Positions 9,667 through 17,149 of a stretch of 64,000 bases of DNA are shown in pieces. The stretch is from positions 372,001 to 436,000 of the forward strand of contig NZ_VTRU01000002.1 in assembly GCF_008274625.1 (NCBI RefSeq). The letters are read 5' to 3'. Position numbers and translations under genes: made by a program. The DNA comes from Chryseobacterium panacisoli. GTDB taxonomy: Bacteria > Bacteroidota > Bacteroidia > Flavobacteriales > Weeksellaceae. Within the stretch, counting starts at the first letter, position 1; every line of letters starts with the position of its first letter. The notes under the pieces were generated by a model, which was not told where the DNA came from, made no database searches, and was given only the letters and a program-made list of their open reading frames with translations.

Positions 9667-10980
9667 TTATTTTGAGATGGTCTTTCTTCCTATACTTTTA
9701 TAATGAAATCCGTTTTGTTCAGGGATTTCCAATGGGTACATATTTCTGCCGTCGAAAATGACTTTGTTTTTCATTTTTTTAGCCATAAGCTCAAAATTAG
9801 GATTTTTAAACTCCGGCCATTCGGTGGCGATAAATAATGCATCAACATCTTCCAATGCGTCATACATTCCTTTGGCATATTGTATTTTGCTGCCAAGGAG
9901 TTTCTGAACATTGCTTTCGGCAACAGCATCATAGGCTATAATCTCTGCACCCTTTTCCAATAAAAGAGCAATATTATCTAAAGATGAAGCCTCTCTGATA
10001 TCATCTGTGTTTGCTTTGAAGGCAAGTCCCCACATGGCAATTTTCTTTCCTTCTATATTTCCACCGAAATACTTTTCGATTTCTGATACTAGAATTACTT
10101 TTTGACTAGTGTTTACATTTTCAGTAGCTTCAAGGATCTGGAAATTAAAATCTTCCTGTTTTCCGGATTTTATAAGAGCTTTTACGTCTTTAGGAAAACA
10201 GCTTCCTCCATATCCGATTCCCGGGAATAAGAATCGATGTCCGATTCTGTCATCACTACCCATTCCCAGTCTTACCTTATCTACATCTGCACCTACTTTT
10301 TCGCAGTAGTTTGCAATTTCGTTCATAAAGGTAATCTTTACTGCCAAAAATGAATTCGCAGCATATTTTGTAAGCTCCGATGATTTCTCATCCATAAAGA
10401 TGATTGGAATTCCCGTATTGGTAAAAGGCTGATAGATTTTAGACATGATGTCTTTTGCTCTTTCTGAGCTGGCACCTACAACTACTCTTGAGGGATTCAT
10501 AGAGTCTTCAACAGCAAAGCCTTCTCTTAAAAATTCAGGATTTGAAACTACATCAAAAGGAAGGTTGGTTTTGGAAGAGATTGTTTCTCTTACCCTGTCC
10601 GCCGTTCCTACGGGAACCGTACTTTTATTGACAACAACTTTATATTCTGTCATCATCTCGCCAATGTTGTTGGCTACCTGAAGTACATAAGATAAATCTG
10701 CAGAGCCGTCTTCTCCCGGAGGAGTTGGTAATGCCAGATATATGACTTCGCTTTTGTCTAAGGCTTCTTTAAGATCGGTAGTGAAAAATAATCTTTCAGA
10801 CTGAATGTTTCTTAAAAACATCTCTTCAAGGTTCGGCTCATAGATGGGAACAATGCCGTTTTTCAAACCTTCTACTTTTTTTTCATCAATATCAACACAG
10901 TATACTGAATTGCCAAGTTCTGCCAGAGTAGTTCCTGTAACTAGTCCTACATAACCTGTTCCTACAATCGTTATATTCAA
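9667..10980 (-). CDS. ugd: UDP-glucose 6-dehydrogenase
   Basis: This 437-residue NAD-dependent enzyme oxidises UDP-glucose to UDP-glucuronate in two steps. The Rossmann motif GTGYVGLVTG occupies residues 7-16 and the catalytic cysteine is C261 in GGSCFPKDVKAL. The central helix carries KYAANSFLAVKITFMNE, and the C-terminal domain has WGLAFKANTDDIREA. The GDP-mannose dehydrogenase subfamily shares the fold, but overall sequence and length suit the UDP-glucose enzyme. The start codon is TTG (10978-10980). It is the first gene of the ugd-rmlB-rmlA transcript and supplies uronic acid for the polysaccharide. Confidence 0.92.
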   Translation of the reverse strand: MNITIVGTGYVGLVTGTTLAELGNSVYCVDIDEKKVEGLKNGIVPIYEPNLEEMFLRNIQSERLFFTTDLKEALDKSEVIYLALPTPPGEDGSADLSYVLQVANNIGEMMTEYKVVVNKSTVPVGTADRVRETISSKTNLPFDVVSNPEFLREGFAVEDSMNPSRVVVGASSERAKDIMSKIYQPFTNTGIPIIFMDEKSSELTKYAANSFLAVKITFMNEIANYCEKVGADVDKVRLGMGSDDRIGHRFLFPGIGYGGSCFPKDVKALIKSGKQEDFNFQILEATENVNTSQKVILVSEIEKYFGGNIEGKKIAMWGLAFKANTDDIREASSLDNIALLLEKGAEIIAYDAVAESNVQKLLGSKIQYAKGMYDALEDVDALFIATEWPEFKNPNFELMAKKMKNKVIFDGRNMYPLEIPEQNGFHYKSIGRKTISK

Positions 10981-11005
10981 AATGTTTGTTTTTAAATTCT
11001 AAAGA

Positions 11006-11013
11006 CAAAAGTA
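11006..11013 (-). promoter_or_regulatory. Candidate -7 element for ugd-rmlB-rmlA
   Basis: The reverse strand reads TACTTTTG, a match to TAnnTTTG, 25 bp upstream of the ugd start. The -33 region is not convincing. The position between divergent genes supports it. Confidence 0.42.
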
Positions 11014-11088
11014 ATAAAAATCCTGTGACATATTCTTTTAAATTATCGTAAATGAATCTGACGCTATTTGCTTGATACTTAAGATAAT

Positions 11089-11119
11089 TTTGTGTTTTTG
11101 GAAAAAATGCGTATATTTG
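11089..11119 (+). promoter_or_regulatory. Promoter of rimP-nusA-infB
   Basis: TTTG at 11089-11092, a 19-bp spacer and TATATTTG at 11112-11119 match the Bacteroidota housekeeping consensus exactly. Transcription would begin near 11125, leaving a leader of about 70 nt before rimP. Confidence 0.72.
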
Positions 11120-11144
11120 CAATGGATTTACGGGAAAAAATGGG

Positions 11145-11168
11145 AAGGCTTCGGAAGAAAGCCTTTTT
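11145..11168 (+). terminator. Terminator-like hairpin in the rimP leader (attenuator candidate)
   Basis: AAGGCTT (11145-11151) pairs perfectly with AAGCCTT (11159-11165) across a 7-nt loop, and the second arm runs into a six-T tract. It lies about 20-45 nt after the predicted transcription start and before the rimP ATG, so it would terminate the operon transcript unless suppressed. Confidence 0.6.
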
Positions 11169-11195
11169 TCGTACTGTAAATCAAGATAAAATTAT

Positions 11196-11663
11196 ATGGA
11201 GTTTAGAAAAAGAATTGACGAATTGTTAAATGAATTCCTTGAGACCAGAAAAGATCTGTTTCTTATTGATCTTAAAATTTCTGCAGGGGATGATATTACA
11301 GTGATTTTAGATGGTGATAACGGAGTTTCGCTGCAGGACTGCCTTGATGCAAGCCGTGCAATAGAATTCAATATGGATCGTGAAGAGCATGACTTCAGCC
11401 TTCAGGTAATGTCTGCAGGATTGAGCGAACCATTATCCACACCAAGACAGTTCGGTAAAAACATTGGAAGAGAGATTGAGGTAATGCTGGAGGATTCTTC
11501 TAAAATAGAAGGAGAATTGTCAAAAGTAGATGATGAAAAGATCACACTTACTTTGCGTTACCGTAAGCCGAAAGATATCGGAAAAGGAAAAGTAGATGTA
11601 GAAGAGGAGAAAGAGATTGCTTACTCCGAAATCAAGAAAGCATTAGTAGTAATTAAATTTTAA
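11196..11663 (+). CDS. rimP: Ribosome maturation factor RimP
   Basis: This 155-residue protein is needed for maturation of the 30S ribosomal subunit. Recognisable features are DDITVILDGDNGVSLQDCLDASRAIE in the N-terminal alpha/beta domain and LQVMSAGLSEPL followed by RQFGKNIGREIEV, which leads into the Sm-like C-terminal domain. The length fits the family. It is the first gene of the conserved rimP-nusA-infB order and lies 16 bp before nusA. The leader contains a promoter and a terminator-like hairpin. Confidence 0.94.
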   Translation: MEFRKRIDELLNEFLETRKDLFLIDLKISAGDDITVILDGDNGVSLQDCLDASRAIEFNMDREEHDFSLQVMSAGLSEPLSTPRQFGKNIGREIEVMLEDSSKIEGELSKVDDEKITLTLRYRKPKDIGKGKVDVEEEKEIAYSEIKKALVVIKF

Positions 11664-11679
11664 AAAGAAAAAAGAATAG

Positions 11680-12915
11680 ATGGATAATATAGCGTTGATT
11701 GAATCCTTTGGTGATTTTAAAGACGAAAAGGGGATCAGTAAAATTGATCTTATGGCAATTATTGAAGATTCACTGAAGACTCTTTTGAGAAAAAGATTTG
11801 ATTCGGATGATCATTTTGATGTGATTGTAAACCCGGATAAAGGAGATTTTCAGATATTTTTAAATAAAACAATTGTAGAGGACGAAATGTCTGAAGATGA
11901 TGATTTGGAGATTGAAATTTCTGAAGCAAAGAAGATTGATCCTACCTTTGAAGTAGGTGAGGACTTTACAATGGAAATTCCTGTTGCACAGTTGGGAAGA
12001 AGAAATATTCTTACCCTTAAGCAGATTCTGGCTACAAAACTTCAGGAGCACAATAATGCAATGCTGTACGAGCAGTTTAGAGATAAAATTGGAGAAATAG
12101 TTGTAGGAGAAATCCACCATATCCGTCACAAGCATGTGATTTTGCTGGATGATGAAGGAAATGAATTTATTTTACCAAAAGAAAACCAGATCCCATCCGA
12201 TTTCTTTAAAAAGGGTGAGAATATCAGAGCTATTGTTGAAACAGTAGACTTTAAAGGTTCTAAACCGCAGATTATTATTTCCAGAACTGCACCTAAATTC
12301 CTTGAGAAATTATTGGAGCTGGAAATTCCTGAGATCCAGGACGGAACAATTATGCTGAAAAAGGTAGTAAGAATTCCTGGTGAAAAGGCGAAGATTGCAG
12401 TAGATGCTTATGATGACAGAATTGATCCGGTAGGTGCCTGTGTAGGTGTTAAAGGATCTAGAATTCATGGGGTTGTAAGAGAGTTGAGAAATGAGAACAT
12501 CGATGTTATTCAGTGGTCTAAAAACCCTGAGATTTTGGTGAAGAGAGCTTTAGGGAATGTTACTGTCAATAAAATTGACATCAATGAGGATCAAAACTAT
12601 GCACTAGTATATACTCCTGTTGAAGAGATTTCTAAAGTAATTGGAAAACAAGGACAGAATATTAGACTGGCTTCTTGGTTGTCAGGATATGAAATTGATG
12701 TATACAGAGAGTCCAGCGAGGATGACGATGTTGAATTGAGAGAATTTAATGACGATATCGAGCAGTGGATTTTGGATGAGTTTAAGAAAGTAGGACTTAC
12801 AACTGCAAAATCAGTATTAGATAAAGAAACTGAAAGTCTTTTAAATATGGTAGACCTTGAAGAAGAAACAATCGAGGAGGTAAAACGTATTTTGAGAGAA
12901 GAATTTGAAGATTAA
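11680..12915 (+). CDS. nusA: Transcription termination/antitermination protein NusA
   Basis: This 411-residue RNA polymerase-associated factor modulates pausing, intrinsic termination and antitermination. The N-terminal domain occupies about residues 1-130. An S1 domain follows (GEIVVGEIHHIRHKHVILL), then two KH domains with DPVGACVGVKGSRIHGVVREL near residue 250 and EEISKVIGKQGQNIRLASWL near residue 310. Like other Bacteroidota NusA proteins it lacks the long C-terminal acidic repeats of the E. coli protein. In other bacteria NusA regulates its own operon, which makes the leader hairpin upstream notable. Confidence 0.95.
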   Translation: MDNIALIESFGDFKDEKGISKIDLMAIIEDSLKTLLRKRFDSDDHFDVIVNPDKGDFQIFLNKTIVEDEMSEDDDLEIEISEAKKIDPTFEVGEDFTMEIPVAQLGRRNILTLKQILATKLQEHNNAMLYEQFRDKIGEIVVGEIHHIRHKHVILLDDEGNEFILPKENQIPSDFFKKGENIRAIVETVDFKGSKPQIIISRTAPKFLEKLLELEIPEIQDGTIMLKKVVRIPGEKAKIAVDAYDDRIDPVGACVGVKGSRIHGVVRELRNENIDVIQWSKNPEILVKRALGNVTVNKIDINEDQNYALVYTPVEEISKVIGKQGQNIRLASWLSGYEIDVYRESSEDDDVELREFNDDIEQWILDEFKKVGLTTAKSVLDKETESLLNMVDLEEETIEEVKRILREEFED

Positions 12916-12991
12916 GATTTAAATAAATTTTAATAAACAGTAAAAAGGAAATACTTTAATTTTAAAAATTAAAAAACAGTAAATAATATAG

Positions 12992-15976
12992 ATGCCAAAA
13001 ATTAGATTAAATAAAGCGGTTAAGGAATTCAACATTTCGATGTCCAGATTAGTAGAGTTTTTACAATCAAAGGGTATTGAAGTTGAAAGCAATCCTAACG
13101 CTCAATTGGAAGAATCGGCATATTCTGCATTGGAAGCTGAGTTTGCTAAAGATGGCGAACAACGAAAAGCTTCCCATGAGGTGGTAATCACTAAAGTTCC
13201 GGAAGAAAAACTGGAAATTGAAGAGAAGAAAACCCCTGAAGTGATAAGAGCTAAAGCAAATAAACCAGAAACTAGAATTTTAGGTAAAATAGATCTAGAA
13301 CCTAAGAAGCCTGAAGTTGAGGAAGCTCCTGCAGCTCCTGTGGCTCCTGTTGCAACACCGGTTGAAGAAAAGAAAGAAGAAATCGTGAAAGAAGAACAGC
13401 CGGAAGTTAAAACAGCTCCTGAAAAACAGGAATTCAAAGTGTTGGATAAAATTGATTTGTCTCAAATAGAATCTAGAAACAGACCTGTGAAAAAAGACAA
13501 GCCAAAAATGGAGGAGAAAAAAGAAGAAGTTAAACCAGTGGAACCAGTAAAAGAAACTCCAAAGCCAGCTGTTGTTGAGGAGAAAAAAGTGGAAACTCCA
13601 AAAACTGAATCTGAGCCTGAATCTCAGGAACCTCAGAAAATTGAGACGGTATATCAAAAACTTGACGGTCCTAAGATCGTAGGAGAAAAGATCGACTTGA
13701 CTCAATTTGCACCAAAACCAAGTTCTGGAGCAAAAAAGAAAAGAAAGAGAATTGAAAAACCTGGTGGCCAGAATAACCAACAAGGTCAAGGGAACAATCA
13801 AAACTCAGGAAATAATAATAACCAAGGCGGACAAGGTCAAGGCCAAGGAAACCGTCCACATAACAACAACGGTGGACAAGGTGGAAACCGTCAAGGTCAG
13901 GGAGGACAAGGAAATCGTCCTCAAGGTCAGGGCGGCCAGGGCCAGGGCGGAAACCGTTTTGGAAATAACCAAGGTGGTGGAAACCGTCAGGGACAAGGTG
14001 GTGGCGGCTTCAAAAAAGGCGGCCAGAACAACAGACCTGGACAAAGAGTTATGCCAGTTGAACTGACTGACGAACAAGTTAAAAACCAGATCAAGGAAAC
14101 ATTAGAAAAACTTACTAATAAAGGAGGTAAATCTAAATCTGCAAAACACAGAAAAGACAAAAGAACTTTCCGTAGAGAGCAGGATGAGCGTCAGCAGGAG
14201 CTTGAGGCACAAGACAGAACTCTTAAAGTAACAGAATTCATCACTGTAGGTGAATTGGCAAGTTTGATGAATGTTTCTCCAACTGAAGTAATCTCTGCTT
14301 GTTTCTCACTAGGTGTAATGGTTACCATGAACCAAAGGCTTGAAGCTGATACTTTATTATTGGTAGCAGATGAGTTTGGTTATAAAATTGAATTCTCAGA
14401 TGCCGATCTTGAAGAAAGCGACAGCGAAGATGAAATCGACAGTGAAGAAAGCTTAGTATCAAGAGCTCCAGTAGTTACTGTAATGGGACACGTTGACCAC
14501 GGTAAAACTTCATTATTGGATTATGTTAGAAAAACTAACGTAATTGCAGGTGAATCCGGAGGAATTACTCAGCACATCGGTGCTTATAACGTGAAACTTG
14601 AAAACGGTCAGAGAATTACATTCTTAGATACTCCTGGTCACGAAGCCTTTACGGCAATGAGAGCGAGAGGTGCACAGATCACAGATATTGCAATTATTGT
14701 AATTGCTGCCGATGATGATGTAATGCCACAAACGAAAGAAGCAATTGCTCACGCTCAGGCGGCACAGGTACCAATGATTATTGCAATCAATAAAGTTGAT
14801 AAGCCAAATGCAAACCCTGATAACATTCGCCAGCAGCTTTCAGGCTTAAACCCACCGGTTTTGGTTGAAGAATGGGGAGGAAATGTTCAGGCGCAGGAAA
14901 TTTCAGCTAAGTTTGGTAATAATGTAGACGTATTATTGGAGAAAGTTTTATTACAAGCTGAAATGCTTGAACTAAAAGCAAATCCGGACCGTACAGCAAA
15001 TGGTGTTGTTATTGAAGCATCTTTAGATAAAGGTAGAGGTTATGTGGCAACTATGTTGGTACAAACCGGAACCTTAAGAGTAGGAGACTATGTGGTAGCT
15101 GGTAAAAACCATGGTAAAGTAAAAGCTTTACTTGATGAAAGAGGGAAAAACCTTGCAGAAGCAGGTCCTTCAATTCCTGCAACAATCTTAGGTTTAGATG
15201 GAGCACCAACAGCTGGTGATAAATTCCGTGTATATGCTGACGAAAGTGAAGGTAAGGCTATTGCAAACAAGAGAGAACAGCTTCAGAGAGAACTTTCTAT
15301 CAGAACGAAAAAACATACAACGCTTGAAGAATTAGGTAGACGTATTGCTTTAGGAGAGTTCAAAGAATTGAATATTATTCTTAAAGGTGACGTGGATGGT
15401 TCTGTAGAGGCACTTTCTGATCAGTTACAGAGATTATCAACAGAGGAAATCAGTGTTAAAATTCTTCACTCAGGTGTTGGACAGATCACTGAATCTGACA
15501 TCAATTTAGCAGCAGCATCAGATGCAATTATTATTGGATTTAACGTGAGAGCGGGTGCTAATGCAAAAGAACTTGCAGACCGTGAGGAAATTGAAATCAG
15601 AACATACTCTGTAATCTATAAAGCAATAGATGAGGTAAAAGAAGCAATGGAAGGAATGCTTTCTCCGGAAATTCAGGAGCAGGTAATTGGTAATGTTGAA
15701 ATCCGTGAGGTATTCAAGATTTCTAAGGTTGGTTCAATTGCCGGATGTATGGTTCTTACCGGAAAAGTTACAAGACAATCGAAAGTACGTCTGTTAAGAG
15801 ATGGTATTGTTAAATTTGACGGTGAACTTGAAAGTTTGAAACGTTTCAAAGACGACGTTAAAGAAGTCACAAAAGGCTACGAATGTGGTCTGAACCTGAA
15901 AGGGTATAATGACATCGAAATCGGAGATATTCTTGAAGTTTATGAAGAAGTAGCTGTCAAGAAAAAACTGAAATAA
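12992..15976 (+). CDS. infB: Translation initiation factor IF-2
   Basis: This 994-residue GTPase brings initiator tRNA to the ribosome. The N-terminal IF2N-like segment is followed by a long charged Glu/Lys/Pro-rich region and a low-complexity Gly/Gln/Asn block at about residues 255-350. The G domain starts near 495 with GHVDHGKTS (G1), DTPGHEAF (G3, about 545) and NKVDKPNA (G4, about 599). Domains II, III and C2 complete the protein ([14 protein letters not shown] near the end). The core is canonical and the extra length lies in the N-terminal half. A strong terminator follows the stop codon. Confidence 0.97.
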   Translation: MPKIRLNKAVKEFNISMSRLVEFLQSKGIEVESNPNAQLEESAYSALEAEFAKDGEQRKASHEVVITKVPEEKLEIEEKKTPEVIRAKANKPETRILGKIDLEPKKPEVEEAPAAPVAPVATPVEEKKEEIVKEEQPEVKTAPEKQEFKVLDKIDLSQIESRNRPVKKDKPKMEEKKEEVKPVEPVKETPKPAVVEEKKVETPKTESEPESQEPQKIETVYQKLDGPKIVGEKIDLTQFAPKPSSGAKKKRKRIEKPGGQNNQQGQGNNQNSGNNNNQGGQGQGQGNRPHNNNGGQGGNRQGQGGQGNRPQGQGGQGQGGNRFGNNQGGGNRQGQGGGGFKKGGQNNRPGQRVMPVELTDEQVKNQIKETLEKLTNKGGKSKSAKHRKDKRTFRREQDERQQELEAQDRTLKVTEFITVGELASLMNVSPTEVISACFSLGVMVTMNQRLEADTLLLVADEFGYKIEFSDADLEESDSEDEIDSEESLVSRAPVVTVMGHVDHGKTSLLDYVRKTNVIAGESGGITQHIGAYNVKLENGQRITFLDTPGHEAFTAMRARGAQITDIAIIVIAADDDVMPQTKEAIAHAQAAQVPMIIAINKVDKPNANPDNIRQQLSGLNPPVLVEEWGGNVQAQEISAKFGNNVDVLLEKVLLQAEMLELKANPDRTANGVVIEASLDKGRGYVATMLVQTGTLRVGDYVVAGKNHGKVKALLDERGKNLAEAGPSIPATILGLDGAPTAGDKFRVYADESEGKAIANKREQLQRELSIRTKKHTTLEELGRRIALGEFKELNIILKGDVDGSVEALSDQLQRLSTEEISVKILHSGVGQITESDINLAAASDAIIIGFNVRAGANAKELADREEIEIRTYSVIYKAIDEVKEAMEGMLSPEIQEQVIGNVEIREVFKISKVGSIAGCMVLTGKVTRQSKVRLLRDGIVKFDGELESLKRFKDDVKEVTKGYECGLNLKGYNDIEIGDILEVYEEVAVKKKLK

Positions 15977-15996
15977 TACTTTCAGATAAGATATAA

Positions 15997-16024
15997 AGCA
16001 GGCATCTCAGATGCCTGCTTTTTT
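15997..16024 (+). terminator. Intrinsic terminator after infB
   Basis: AGCAGGCATC pairs with GATGCCTGCT in a tight hairpin followed by a T-run. It lies between the infB stop codon and the convergent gene at 16046 and could serve both strands. Confidence 0.85.
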
Positions 16025-16045
16025 AGTATAATAGTTTTAATATTT

Positions 16046-16726
16046 TTAATTCTGATTCAAAAAAGTAACAAGTTTTATCAAGTCTTCTTCCTTATCAAAC
16101 TTTACTTTATTTGATTTAAAGAAAGTGCTTAAGCTATCCTTTTTATCTGGAAACTGCTCAATGATTTCTTTTGAATTTTTAGGTTTCTTTATAAAGCCTT
16201 TGTCTGTTTTGATATAGTATACTGGGTCAAGTGTCTTAAAGTTTGCAGGCTTGTCACTGGCGTAGCCATTAGGAGCAGGTATATAATCAATAAATTTAGT
16301 TTTAATCTTTTTAAACAATAAATTTTTGCCATTGACAAGTTCGTAGAAATAACCACTTAATTCATCTGAAGTGTCTAACAATACAAGTGTTTGCTTAGGA
16401 GATGAAATTTCTATTCTTGCATGGTTTTGACTTTTAGGTAGTGCTAAAACCTGATCGTCTTTTTTGAATTCTATCTCATCGTTATAGCTGTTATACCTTA
16501 CTTGAGTTTGCTCATCAGATGTACCGGAAATTTTAGCTTTTGCAAAAATTTTATTGGGATATGGAGTTCCTAGAATGTCATCATAATTTAGCACTTTACC
16601 AGATGATGATTGTAGTGTATAATATATAGGCTGAGTTCCTACACTATAATTTTGAGAAACTATCTGTTGCTGTGAAAAACAAAAAACACTGAGTAGTGAG
16701 AATGTGGATATGGTAATTTTTTTCAT
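16046..16726 (-). CDS. Secreted protein of unknown function
   Basis: I do not recognise this 226-residue protein. It begins with a short signal peptide (MKKITISTFSLLSVFCFSQQ), so it is exported, and it lacks a lipobox cysteine at the cleavage site. The mature part is mixed alpha/beta, rich in Lys, Asp and Tyr, with no cysteines, sorting domain or obvious repeats. It is convergent with infB across the terminator and is monocistronic, facing away from the SusC gene across a long AT-rich interval. A role in the envelope or in secretion is likely from the signal peptide alone. Confidence 0.75.
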   Translation of the reverse strand: MKKITISTFSLLSVFCFSQQQIVSQNYSVGTQPIYYTLQSSSGKVLNYDDILGTPYPNKIFAKAKISGTSDEQTQVRYNSYNDEIEFKKDDQVLALPKSQNHARIEISSPKQTLVLLDTSDELSGYFYELVNGKNLLFKKIKTKFIDYIPAPNGYASDKPANFKTLDPVYYIKTDKGFIKKPKNSKEIIEQFPDKKDSLSTFFKSNKVKFDKEEDLIKLVTFLNQN

Positions 16727-17149
16727 AGTATAATGATTTATTTATTTATTGATTATTGTTACCAAATGTATAAAATATATTGTTAAATATGGCACATTGC
16801 CTGTTTTTTTGCAAATATAAGTCGGTGGTATTAAGTGGCTTAAATTAGTGAAATATTTTATTTTTTTAGAATACTTGTAATAGGAGCAGGTTTTTTATGA
16901 AAACACCTAATTTAGATTTATTATAAATAATATTTGGCTCTTTATTTATTTACTGTTAAAAACATTGTTTTACGTGTTTTGTTTTAAATTTTAGGTTCTT
17001 GAAATCATTGAATATTATGAATCTTTATTATAGTTGTTGAATAATAAGAATATACAGCAATGTAAGAGTCATTTCCTTGCAAATGAAAATTTGCATGTGT
17101 TAATATTTATTAACATATTTGCGAATTAAATATATTAAAATTTGTTAAT
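16727..17149. other. AT-rich intergenic region between divergent genes
   Basis: This 423-bp gap is strongly AT-rich with no convincing gene. Its right end holds the candidate promoter and palindrome for the SusC/SusD pair; its left end must hold the promoter of the secreted-protein gene, which I could not place. Confidence 0.7.
17090..17121 (+). promoter_or_regulatory. Candidate promoter with an internal palindrome, susC copy 1
   Basis: TTTG (17090-17093), a 20-bp spacer and CATATTTG (17114-17121) resemble the Bacteroidota promoter with one mismatch in the -7 element. Between them lies the palindrome TGTTAATA-TT-TATTAACA (17098-17115), which could be an operator. Confidence 0.5.

Noticed and set aside
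7628..10980. dTDP-rhamnose biosynthesis
   Set aside because: rmlA and rmlB are present but rmlC and rmlD are not, while a ketoisomerase, aminotransferase and acetyltransferase are.
11122..11229. A separate leader gene before rimP
   Set aside because: The first ATG is too close to the -7 element to be in the transcript and no homologue is known to me; kept only as a hypothesis with the hairpin.
13295..13801. A 168-codon minus-strand frame opposite infB, rich in Phe, Leu and Arg
   Set aside because: Composition is a shadow of the Glu/Lys/Pro-rich plus-strand linker; no signal of a real gene.
13760..14040. Repeated GGTCAAGG and GGCCAGGG units resembling a tandem array or CRISPR
   Set aside because: The units are in frame, irregular and encode the Gly/Gln/Asn-rich part of IF-2; no repeat-spacer pattern exists.
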